The notes under the pieces were generated by a model. That model saw only the letters and a program-made list of their open reading frames with translations. It ran no database searches and was not told where the DNA came from. Of a stretch of 50,138 bases of DNA, positions 7,647 to 15,134 are shown in pieces. Origin of the DNA: a virus; IMG/VR virus record IMGVR_UViG_3300020373_000074, positions 1 through 50,138 of that record. One strand, written 5' to 3'. The position numbers and the translations under genes were made by a program. Each line of letters begins with the position of its first letter. Positions within the stretch are counted from its first letter, which is position 1.

Positions 7647-8669
7647 ATGTTAAAATCATTCTTTTGGACTAGACAAAACGCCTTTTACGCTTGGGTAATG
7701 TTATCATTACTATTAGGTATCGCTTGGTATACTGTAGAGATACTAGTATTTTACAATGCGTGGAACAAAGAAATCTATGATGCGATTCAATCTTTACAAG
7801 AGGAAAGGTTTTGGACATTGTTCTTAGGATTTGACCTCAGTAGGATAACAGAATTTGTAATGCTTAAGGAAGATACTATGCCATCATTCCTTGAGATTAT
7901 AACTTTATATACACCTATAGCAGTATATGCCACTTGGCAGACACAAAGGTATTGTTTCAAATGGAGAGAAGCGAATACGCATCACTACGCAAGAAGGTGG
8001 GAAAAATCACCAGCAAAGATTGAAGGTGGTTCTCAACGTATCCAAGAAGACCTTATGATATTTGGTAAGACACTACAGAGTTTATTTTCAGGGTTCTTCT
8101 CAGCAATCTTAGTATTGTTTGCGTTTCTTCCTATACTTTGGGAATTATCAGAAGGATTACCTGTTTGGAATGGTAAGATAATTCCGGGATTTCTTGTATG
8201 GGTTGCATTAGGTGTTTCAATTGGTGGTACTTTAATATCTCTTATACTGGGTTGGAAACTACCCAAACTTGAATATAATAATCAGGTAGTAGAAGCGAAG
8301 TTTAGAAAACAACTCGTATTTTCTGAGGACGATTTCAAGGCACGAGCAACTGATGTGTTGTTCCCAATGTTTAGTGCAGTTAAGAGAAACTATTATCGAC
8401 TCTTTAATTGGTATATGGGATTTGGAGTATGGCAAACAGCATTCGGTCTGGCAGTAGGTAACTTAGCATTAGTAGTATTAGCGCCTGCATACTTTGACCA
8501 ACTAATTACACTTGGAGTATTATTCCAAGTACTCAACGCCTTTGGGCGAGTAGAATCGTCTATGGGATATTTTATAGACCGTTGGACTACAATCGTAGAC
8601 TTCTTATCGGTTATTCGTCGTATCCGTGAATTTAACAAAGCTTTGGACGAGGCAGAACAGAAGGGATAA
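7647..8669 (+). CDS. SbmA/BacA-like peptide transporter family protein
   Basis: A 340-residue polytopic inner-membrane protein. It carries the SbmA/BacA signature around IEGGSQRIQED (125-135), preceded by HHYARRWEKSPAK, with hydrophobic segments near 14-36, 83-98, 143-167, 180-204 and 263-295. SbmA and BacA import proline-rich peptides and other antimicrobial peptides using the proton gradient, as dimers without an ATPase domain. E. coli SbmA is about 406 residues, so this copy is shorter. It follows the ClpP-like gene by one base and precedes TolQ/TolR-like genes. Phage-directed peptide traffic across the inner membrane is inference. Confidence 0.8.
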   Translation: MLKSFFWTRQNAFYAWVMLSLLLGIAWYTVEILVFYNAWNKEIYDAIQSLQEERFWTLFLGFDLSRITEFVMLKEDTMPSFLEIITLYTPIAVYATWQTQRYCFKWREANTHHYARRWEKSPAKIEGGSQRIQEDLMIFGKTLQSLFSGFFSAILVLFAFLPILWELSEGLPVWNGKIIPGFLVWVALGVSIGGTLISLILGWKLPKLEYNNQVVEAKFRKQLVFSEDDFKARATDVLFPMFSAVKRNYYRLFNWYMGFGVWQTAFGLAVGNLALVVLAPAYFDQLITLGVLFQVLNAFGRVESSMGYFIDRWTTIVDFLSVIRRIREFNKALDEAEQKG

Positions 8670-8670
8670 T

Positions 8671-9132
8671 ATGAATAAAGTTTTACAAAGATGGTATCTT
8701 TTTGTAATGGTCTATCTCTGTGGTGTATATGCTTTATACACTAACGGAATATTCGTAGACATATATGAGAATGATGTTACCAAACTAACCTTTGTTATAT
8801 ATGGATTGTTTATACTTTCCACAGGTATTTTGGGGTGGGTGTCGCATAAGTGCAAACTTGGCCCAAAGAAATTTAAACACAATAAGTTCACAGATATGTG
8901 TTGGTTTATGAGTGATGCAATGATGACACTCGGACTGATAGGTACGGTTGCAGGTATGATATTCCTATTCGGAATGATATTCGGTAATATCGACCCAAGT
9001 GTACCAGAGGATTTGAAAAATGCATTAGGTCATATGGCAACTGGATTGTCTACTGCAATGTATACAACGATAGTAGGTATGGTGTGTTCTTTACTGACTA
9101 GGGTTCAGTTAATGAATATCGAATATGGATAA
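8671..9132 (+). CDS. TolQ/ExbB/MotA-like proton-channel protein
   Basis: A 153-residue membrane protein with about four hydrophobic segments. The core SDAMMTLGLIGTVAGMIFLFG followed by ALGHMATGLSTAMYTTIVGMV matches the TolQ/ExbB/MotA channel pattern, in which a G-L-x-G-T helix and a TAxGL...A helix line the proton path. TolQ is about 230 residues, so this is a minimal version. The start at 8671 follows the SbmA-like stop by one base; a GTG at 8626 would overlap heavily. It overlaps the TolR-like gene by eight bases, mirroring host tolQ-tolR order. Confidence 0.75.
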   Translation: MNKVLQRWYLFVMVYLCGVYALYTNGIFVDIYENDVTKLTFVIYGLFILSTGILGWVSHKCKLGPKKFKHNKFTDMCWFMSDAMMTLGLIGTVAGMIFLFGMIFGNIDPSVPEDLKNALGHMATGLSTAMYTTIVGMVCSLLTRVQLMNIEYG

Positions 9133-9799
9133 CAAGACAAGATTTAAAAGTCTGATTAGTTTCTTAGACCTGTTGTGGATTCTTCTTGCAGGTTTTGGTG
9201 CAATGTTTATTATTGCATTTCTTCTCATACAACCACCAGCGAAACATGCCGATATTATTAAGAAGGCAGAGTATATGATTATCCTAGAATGGGATAAGAA
9301 ATCTTCTGATGATATTGATTTGTGGGTGATGAATCCAAAAGGGGGAGTAGTATCCTTTAGGGGTAAGAGTATGGGGTATATGAACTTAGAGAAAGATGAC
9401 CTTGGTTCTAAGAATGATAAAGTTATAGATGAATATGGTGTTGCACACGTTCTCGAAATAAATAGAGAAGTAGTTACCCTTAGAGGTGTTATGAAAGGAG
9501 AATATAAAGTTATGGTACACGTTTATAATAGATATCCGGTTTCGGAAACTCCCGAATGGTTTACAATAGAAATTGTAAAGATAAATCCATATAAACAAGT
9601 GTATTTGTCAACAGGTACATATACATTCAGAGGACAAGAACATTCTGTTGTTAGATTTACCGTAGATGCAGATGCGAATTTCAAAGGGTTCAACTCTTTA
9701 AATACTAACTTCATCAACGCTAGTAGGACATCACCAGAAGAAAGAGCAGAAGATGTAATAACTAATCAAGGCGCTCAAGGTTATACAGGAGATTACTAA
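9125..9799 (+). CDS. TolR/MotB-like anchor with DUF2135/YfaP-like domain
   Basis: A 224-residue protein with one membrane helix (about 12-36) preceded by FLDLLWILLAGF, where an Asp inside the helix (D15) recalls the proton-binding Asp of TolR/ExbD/MotB. The periplasmic part is not a TolR domain: it shows WDKKSSDDIDLWVMNPKGG and later LRGVMKGEYKVMVHVYNRY, the beta-sandwich pattern of DUF2135/YfaP-like domains. Paired with the TolQ-like gene just upstream, it suggests an energised inner-membrane complex with a novel periplasmic head. The domain naming is by eye and needs profile confirmation. Confidence 0.65.
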   Translation: MDNKTRFKSLISFLDLLWILLAGFGAMFIIAFLLIQPPAKHADIIKKAEYMIILEWDKKSSDDIDLWVMNPKGGVVSFRGKSMGYMNLEKDDLGSKNDKVIDEYGVAHVLEINREVVTLRGVMKGEYKVMVHVYNRYPVSETPEWFTIEIVKINPYKQVYLSTGTYTFRGQEHSVVRFTVDADANFKGFNSLNTNFINASRTSPEERAEDVITNQGAQGYTGDY

Positions 9800-10263
9800 T
9801 GGATATTGAAAATTCAATCGCACTAGTTTCTTTATCAATCTTTCTATTAATGACATTCTCATTGATAGTGATGATTTGGTATGGTCGTTCTAACAAACTG
9901 ATATACTTAGTGATACCTCTGGTTCTTTGGTTAAGTGTATCAACTTATAGTACTATACAAGGATTACTTGGATATCCTGTACTAGCAAAAGATATACCCG
10001 AAGGAAACATATATCTATCTCACACAGTAGGAAAAGACCAAGAATGGTTATACTTCTGGTTAATTGATATAAATACATATGTACCTAAAGCTTATAAGAT
10101 AGTGTACACAGAGGAAGGTGAAAAGTTACTTGCAGAAGCGAAAGAGAAATCAGGTCTTGGTAATCCTCAAGGATTGAAACTTCAACTAGGAAGTAGTGAA
10201 CAAGAAACTGAAAAACAAATAACAATATACAATTTTAATAAACTAGAAGGAATAATCAAATGA
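9799..10263 (+). CDS. Two-helix membrane protein of the envelope cassette
   Basis: A 154-residue protein with two N-terminal hydrophobic segments (about 7-27 and 33-53) and a polar C-terminal domain with strand-like stretches (NIYLSHTVGKDQEWLYFWLIDI). No family recognised. It overlaps the TolR-like gene by one base (TAATG) and the ClpP gene by four (ATGA), so it is clearly part of the cassette. A regulatory or adaptor role in the same envelope complex is possible; nothing in the sequence proves it. Confidence 0.65.
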   Translation: MDIENSIALVSLSIFLLMTFSLIVMIWYGRSNKLIYLVIPLVLWLSVSTYSTIQGLLGYPVLAKDIPEGNIYLSHTVGKDQEWLYFWLIDINTYVPKAYKIVYTEEGEKLLAEAKEKSGLGNPQGLKLQLGSSEQETEKQITIYNFNKLEGIIK

Positions 10264-10910
10264 GTAAAAAACCGTCAAGAATGGATATCATAGGACAGAA
10301 CGGAAATGATGGCGACCACTATGACCAAGTAGATACAGCGCCACCACCGCCGCCACCAGGAATGGATACAGTCATTCCTAAATTGGACTTGATGAAAAAG
10401 AACATCAACTTCTTTATGGGTGATGTTACAATGCAATCAATGGAACCAATATGTGAGTGGATTATTTCTGCAAACCTATCTGATACTCCCCCAAAGGAAT
10501 TGACACTAGTTGTTTGTTCAAGAGGTGGTGACCTCAATGCTTGTTTCGCCCTCGTAGATTGTATGAGGGGTTCTAAGATACCTATCCGAACCATTGGTTT
10601 GGGTATGATTGCATCTTGTGGACTCTTAATGTTTATCTCAGGTACGAAAGGTCGTAGAGTACTTACACCAAATACTGCAATACTATCACATCAATACTCT
10701 TGGGGTTCAGTTGGTAAGGAACACGAACTCTTTGCAAGGGTTAAGGAAATGGAATTAACTACTCATAGACTACTGAGTCATTATAAGAAGTGTACTGGAT
10801 TAAATGAGAAGAAAATCAGAGAACATTTACTACCACCACATGATGTGTGGTTGGGTGCTGACCAAGCATTAAAATTAAAACTATGTGATAAGATATCGGA
10901 TATTACTTGA
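10260..10910 (+). CDS. clpP: ClpP-like serine protease
   Basis: A 216-residue ClpP family peptidase without a membrane anchor. The full triad can be read: S119 in GMIASCG, H144 in LSHQYSWG and D195 just before VWLGADQAL, matching E. coli S97, H122 and D171. The N-terminus (about 1-40) is polar and carries a run of seven prolines, unlike the ClpP propeptide. Other phages use ClpP homologs as prohead proteases, but here the gene closes an envelope cassette. Two ClpP-fold proteins in one operon, one membrane-bound and one soluble, is unusual. It starts in an ATGA overlap. Confidence 0.85.
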   Translation: MSKKPSRMDIIGQNGNDGDHYDQVDTAPPPPPPGMDTVIPKLDLMKKNINFFMGDVTMQSMEPICEWIISANLSDTPPKELTLVVCSRGGDLNACFALVDCMRGSKIPIRTIGLGMIASCGLLMFISGTKGRRVLTPNTAILSHQYSWGSVGKEHELFARVKEMELTTHRLLSHYKKCTGLNEKKIREHLLPPHDVWLGADQALKLKLCDKISDIT

Positions 10911-10935
10911 CTTTTAAACTCATATAGAGTATAAT
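10907..10935 (+). promoter_or_regulatory. Sigma70-type promoter, leaderless type
   Basis: TTGACT (10907-10912), 17-nt spacer, TATAAT (10930-10935), with the ATG of the epimerase at 10943, seven bases on. The expected transcription start is at or next to the ATG. The 22 nt at 10929-10950 are identical to those at the methyltransferase promoter (18674-18695). Confidence 0.85.
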
Positions 10936-10942
10936 ACTTACT

Positions 10943-11680
10943 ATGAATATAACTGTAACTGGTGGCAACGGCTACATAGGTTCACACCTAATTCCAGTAC
11001 TGAAAAGTGCAGGGCATAAAGTAAGCAATTACAGGGGAGATATATTAGACTTCCAAACTTACTGGACGACAGATATGGTTATTCACCTCGCATCACTAAC
11101 AGGCGTAAGACAATCCCTAGAAGAACCCGAAGAATACTACAAAGTAAATGTTGAAGGATTCCGTAAGGTCGTAGAAGAATGTGAGAAGTGGGAAGTCAAG
11201 TTATTATACGCAAGTTCATCTAATGCAGAAGAATGGTGGAGTAATCCTTACGCAGTTACTAAGAAGATAACCGAAGTAATGGCAGAAGATATTGATGCGA
11301 TTGGATTCAGACCACATACAGTATATCCTGGAAGGACAGATATGTTGTATCATAAACTCAAATCAAACGTAGACCAAATAACATATATCAATGGTGGTCA
11401 TTATAGAGATTTTACCCACGTCGAAGATGTGTGTAGCGCAATATTGACTTTAGTGGCGAATTACTGTATAATAGAGGATAAGGTAATAGATATTGGCACT
11501 GGTACGAGTAAGAGTGTTCTTGAGATAGCATTAATGATGGGATTCTGTGGTGAAGTCAGAGAAGATTTAACACCCAATGAAAGAGAAGAAACGTGTGCAG
11601 ATATTACAGTATTAAAGAACCTTGGTTGGAAACCGACCATACAAATAAAGGACTACATTGAAAATAGCAATTCTAAATGA
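10943..11680 (+). CDS. NAD-dependent sugar epimerase/dehydratase
   Basis: Short-chain dehydrogenase-type nucleotide-sugar enzyme of 245 residues. GGNGYIG (7-13) binds NAD, the catalytic YxxxK is Y103/K107 in NPYAVTKK, and YASSSNAE supplies the family Ser region. Typical UDP-glucose epimerases have about 310-340 residues, so this is compact. With the UDP-sugar dehydrogenase at 5886 and the glycosyltransferase-like genes it suggests a phage sugar pathway. It is read from its own promoter with a probably leaderless mRNA. It overlaps the gp47 gene by 23 bases. Substrate unknown. Confidence 0.85.
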   Translation: MNITVTGGNGYIGSHLIPVLKSAGHKVSNYRGDILDFQTYWTTDMVIHLASLTGVRQSLEEPEEYYKVNVEGFRKVVEECEKWEVKLLYASSSNAEEWWSNPYAVTKKITEVMAEDIDAIGFRPHTVYPGRTDMLYHKLKSNVDQITYINGGHYRDFTHVEDVCSAILTLVANYCIIEDKVIDIGTGTSKSVLEIALMMGFCGEVREDLTPNEREETCADITVLKNLGWKPTIQIKDYIENSNSK

Positions 11681-12710
11681 CACCCACGCTGGTGTTCGAA
11701 ATTCGTCAGAGATATTCATAGATTACCAATATAGGTTTTATAACGAAATCTTCTTCCCCTATTGTGAGGATAACAACATCACACACATCATTCACTTAGG
11801 TGATTACTATGACCACCGTAAGAATGTGAACTTCAAAGCTCTTAATGCAAATCGTCAGATGTTCCTGGAACCACTCAGGAAGAAAGGAATGACAATGGAT
11901 ATTATTCCGGGAAATCACGACGTATTCCACAAGAACACAAACGACCTATGTTCTCTCAAAGAACTCTTAGGATATTATACATCTAATATAAACATCATAA
12001 TGAAACCCACGACGATAAATGATATGCATTTCCTACCTTGGGTTAACAATGAGAATTATGAACACTCAATGAAATACATTAAGTCTAGGAAGGGTGGAAC
12101 TCTATTCGCTCACTTAGAATTAAAAGACTTTGAGATGATGCGTGGTATCAAATCACCACAAGGTATGTTGAAATCAGAATTCAAACATTTCGATAGAGTT
12201 TACTCTGGACATTTCCACGCAAGTTCGATACAAGATAATATCACTTACTTGGGTTGTCAAATGGAATTTACTTGGGCAGATTGTGAAGATGACAAATACT
12301 TTCACATATATGACACAGACAAGAAAACAATGACAAGGATACGAAACCCCCTTATATTGTATAAGAAGATATATTACAATGACGATAAGACAGACTACAG
12401 CAAGATAGATGATGTGTCCGATTACGCTGATAAGTTTGTTAAGATAATCGTCGAGAAAAAAGGAAATCCGTTTATGTTTGATAAGTTCGTTGATAGACTA
12501 TCAGATATAAACACACACGAACTCAAAATCGCAGAGAACTTCTCAGAGTTTCTCGGTGAGAATGTAGTAACCTCAATAGAAGATGTAGAGAATACTACCG
12601 ACTTAATGAACAATTACATAGACGGTATCAATACAGATTTGAATAAGGATAAGATGAAGAACTTAATGAATAGTTTATATAATGAAGCACTTGATATGGA
12701 GATACAGTAA
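11658..12710 (+). CDS. 47: gp47 Mre11-like nuclease subunit
   Basis: SbcD/Mre11-type metallophosphoesterase that with gp46 resects double-strand ends for T4 recombination. The phosphoesterase motifs appear in order: NDTHAG (D8, H10), HLGDYYDHR, PGNHD and SGHFHA. Length is 350 residues against 339 in T4. The start is a TTG inside the epimerase gene: the Asp-x-His motif lies only eight residues in, so a later start would remove it. The partner gp46 gene follows after one small gene. Confidence 0.95.
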   Translation: MKIAILNDTHAGVRNSSEIFIDYQYRFYNEIFFPYCEDNNITHIIHLGDYYDHRKNVNFKALNANRQMFLEPLRKKGMTMDIIPGNHDVFHKNTNDLCSLKELLGYYTSNINIIMKPTTINDMHFLPWVNNENYEHSMKYIKSRKGGTLFAHLELKDFEMMRGIKSPQGMLKSEFKHFDRVYSGHFHASSIQDNITYLGCQMEFTWADCEDDKYFHIYDTDKKTMTRIRNPLILYKKIYYNDDKTDYSKIDDVSDYADKFVKIIVEKKGNPFMFDKFVDRLSDINTHELKIAENFSEFLGENVVTSIEDVENTTDLMNNYIDGINTDLNKDKMKNLMNSLYNEALDMEIQ

Positions 12711-13213
12711 TGGAATATATATTAATGATTGCAATGGGTATTGCAATAGGAATGAACACAACAGAAACACAAACAACAGAGGTAGTAGATAAGTCTTGGT
12801 CAGACCCAATTGTTACTATCATACCTATAGATATGACACCTCTACCCGACAGGGGGATTATACCACTCGACGAAGAAATGAATTCAGACCCCCGAGAAGA
12901 AACCGAAGTAGTTGAAGAAGAAGTAATCATAGGGCCGAAGATTTTTGATGAAGAACTAGAATTCAGAAATATGGCAGTCCAAGTATTAGGTGGACTAAAC
13001 TTCTATACCTCTAACTGTGGACAACTAACTGAATTAGGTAATGTCTATAAATCGCAGATAATGGAAACCTTTAACCTAGACGAAGATTTAATGACACTAG
13101 ACCAATACTATATTGATGGAATGTATGCGGCTTCCACGTATGAAACGTGTGATGCTTTATATGAAGTTATAGATAGTATAGGTGGTGCAGATATGGTAAC
13201 TAAAGGGTGGTAA
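12710..13213 (+). CDS. Acidic, possibly exported protein between gp47 and gp46
   Basis: A 167-residue protein. The first 15 residues (MEYILMIAMGIAIGM) are hydrophobic and could be a short signal or anchor, though there is no positive residue before them. An acidic, proline-containing linker (about 40-78) follows, then a helical C-terminal domain with two cysteines (SNCGQL and YETCDALY) that could form a disulfide if exported. No family recognised. It overlaps gp47 by one base and is followed directly by gp46, so it is cotranscribed with the nuclease genes without an evident link. Confidence 0.6.
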   Translation: MEYILMIAMGIAIGMNTTETQTTEVVDKSWSDPIVTIIPIDMTPLPDRGIIPLDEEMNSDPREETEVVEEEVIIGPKIFDEELEFRNMAVQVLGGLNFYTSNCGQLTELGNVYKSQIMETFNLDEDLMTLDQYYIDGMYAASTYETCDALYEVIDSIGGADMVTKGW

Positions 13214-14884
13214 ATGATTACATTTCGGGAATTAGAATATAGCAACTTCCTAGCGTGTGGGAACAATCCAATAACAATCAGATTAGACAAGAGTAAGAGT
13301 ACTCTTATCGTCGGTCAGAATGGTTCGGGTAAATCCACAATCCTAGATGCATTATCTTTTGCATTGTTTGGAAAGGCACATAGGAATGTTCCTAAGAATG
13401 GATTAGTCAATTCAGTTAATGGTAAAGGTACGGTAGTATCAGTTACCTTTGAAACTGCTGGACATAACTTCAAGATTATCAGAGGTATCAAACCGAACAT
13501 CTTTGAAGTATGGCAGAACGATAAGATGATTGACCAAACAGCGTCAGTCCGTGATTATCAGAAATTCCTCGAACAGAATATACTCAAACTCAATCATAAG
13601 AGTTTTCACCAAATCGTAGTATTAGGACAATCGTCCTTTATTCCATTTATGCAATTATCAACTGCACACAGACGAGATGTCGTAGAGGACTTGCTAGATA
13701 TCAATATCTTCTCGAAGATGAAAGGTATTCTCAAGGAAAGGAATTCAGTTAGTAAACAAGAAGCAACCACAGCCAGACACGAATTAACTACCCAAAAGGG
13801 TAAGATAGATTATCAAAAGAAACACATAGACTCATTAAAGAAACTCAATCAGAAAGCAGACGAATCCACTAAACAAATCGAAGATGACATTACGTCTGAT
13901 ATTGAAAATCTCAAGACACAGAGAGATGGATATCCAAAGACATTACAAAAACAGGTGAAGGAACTACAATCGAAGAAGGCAGATAACAATCAACTACTTG
14001 GAAAGTGCAACCATAAGATATCGGAATTAGCAGAGAAACATAAGTTCTTTGAATCACATACTGAATGCCCCGAATGTGAACAATCGATTACCAAGGAATT
14101 CAGAGAAAAGAGATTAGAAGATATCGTAGTAAGTGCAAGAGAAACTTCGAAAGGGGTTACAGCATCTCAATTACAGTCTAAAATGGTGCAAGATGAGATA
14201 GATATCCTAATGTCAGATATAACTGATTACAATGAGATACTCACTAAGATTAAAGGAAAAAAGACTGAGTTGGATAGGGTTCAAGCAAAAAAACCTCTAA
14301 AATCGAATATAAGCCCCCTAGAAATGGATTTAAATGACCTAATTTTAAAAGCCGACGATATAAGGGATACCTTAGATGATTGTACAGACAAGCTATTATA
14401 TAATGAAATTGCGTGGGAAATGTTAAAAGACACGGGGATACGTACCAAAGTTATACGAGAATACCTACCAGCGATGAACACATTAATCAATCAATACTTA
14501 CAAACTCTTGACTTCTTTGTTGCGTTTACTCTGAATGAGAACTTCGAAGAAACCATTCGTTCAAGACATAGAGATAAATTCAAATACGATAACTTCTCAG
14601 AGGGCGAGAAGATGCGTATAGACCTTTCATTGTTATTCACTTGGCGACAGATTGCGAAGATGAAGAACTCAACGAACACCAACCTATTAATCCTTGACGA
14701 AACATTCGACTCATCATTAGATGCAGACGGTGTGGACAATCTAATGAAGATACTATTGACCTTAGAGGATTATACCAATACCTTTATCATATCACATAAA
14801 CCTGATGTGTTAGAATCGAAATTGAAATCTAAAATCGAATTCGCAAAGGTTAACAATTTTAGTGCAATCAAGTCCGGGATTTAA
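13214..14884 (+). CDS. 46: gp46 Rad50/SbcC-like ATPase
   Basis: SMC-type ATPase partner of gp47 in end resection and recombination-dependent replication. Walker A is GQNGSGKST (34-42). A coiled coil (about 170-400) is interrupted by the zinc hook CPEC (285-288), and the C-terminal signature/Walker B region reads NFSEGEKMRIDLSLLF and NLLILDETFDSSLDADG near residue 495. The 556 residues compare with 560 in T4. The stop is overlapped by a small ORF (TAATG). Confidence 0.95.
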   Translation: MITFRELEYSNFLACGNNPITIRLDKSKSTLIVGQNGSGKSTILDALSFALFGKAHRNVPKNGLVNSVNGKGTVVSVTFETAGHNFKIIRGIKPNIFEVWQNDKMIDQTASVRDYQKFLEQNILKLNHKSFHQIVVLGQSSFIPFMQLSTAHRRDVVEDLLDINIFSKMKGILKERNSVSKQEATTARHELTTQKGKIDYQKKHIDSLKKLNQKADESTKQIEDDITSDIENLKTQRDGYPKTLQKQVKELQSKKADNNQLLGKCNHKISELAEKHKFFESHTECPECEQSITKEFREKRLEDIVVSARETSKGVTASQLQSKMVQDEIDILMSDITDYNEILTKIKGKKTELDRVQAKKPLKSNISPLEMDLNDLILKADDIRDTLDDCTDKLLYNEIAWEMLKDTGIRTKVIREYLPAMNTLINQYLQTLDFFVAFTLNENFEETIRSRHRDKFKYDNFSEGEKMRIDLSLLFTWRQIAKMKNSTNTNLLILDETFDSSLDADGVDNLMKILLTLEDYTNTFIISHKPDVLESKLKSKIEFAKVNNFSAIKSGI

Positions 14885-15036
14885 TGAGAATCAAGAATGT
14901 AAAATATACTCGAAATGGTCAGACCACTTCGAAGTCAATACCAAAGAAATATCAGACATCTGCACGGTTATATGTTAAGGAAATACTGAAAAATCCTAAA
15001 TGTGACACCGTTGTGGTTGAATACAGCTCAACTTAA
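14884..15036 (+). CDS. Small basic protein after gp46
   Basis: A 50-residue ORF whose ATG overlaps the gp46 stop by one base. It begins MRIKNVKYTRNGQTTSKSIP, is basic in its first half and ends in a strand-like DTVVVEYSST. T4 also has small ORFs between genes 46 and 45. The stop codon lies within the conserved 27-nt element that precedes the next promoter. Function unknown; the overlap start and amino-acid composition support it as real. Confidence 0.6.
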   Translation: MRIKNVKYTRNGQTTSKSIPKKYQTSARLYVKEILKNPKCDTVVVEYSST

Positions 15037-15055
15037 GTTGAATATTTGGCGCTGT
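15029..15055 (+). promoter_or_regulatory. Conserved 27-nt upstream element, copy 1
   Basis: This starts with the perfect palindrome CAACTTAAGTTG and ends GGCGCTGT. It matches 17321-17347 at 25 of 27 positions and lies 17 nt before the -35 at 15073, nearly the same spacing as copy 2. A shared operator or activator site for the metalloprotease/VWA gene and the AAA+ gene is the simplest reading. Confidence 0.7.
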
Positions 15056-15072
15056 AAATAGCGAAAAATAGT

Positions 15073-15101
15073 TTCACTTTTGGTGAAATAACTGGTATAA
15101 T
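15073..15101 (+). promoter_or_regulatory. Sigma70-type promoter for VWA/metalloprotease gene
   Basis: TTCACT (15073-15078), 17-nt spacer, TATAAT (15096-15101). The -35 is embedded in an inverted repeat, TTTCAC-TTTTG-GTGAAA. The ATG follows at 15135. Confidence 0.7.
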
Positions 15102-15134
15102 AGTATTATAGAATGAAAAAGGAACTATAAAACT

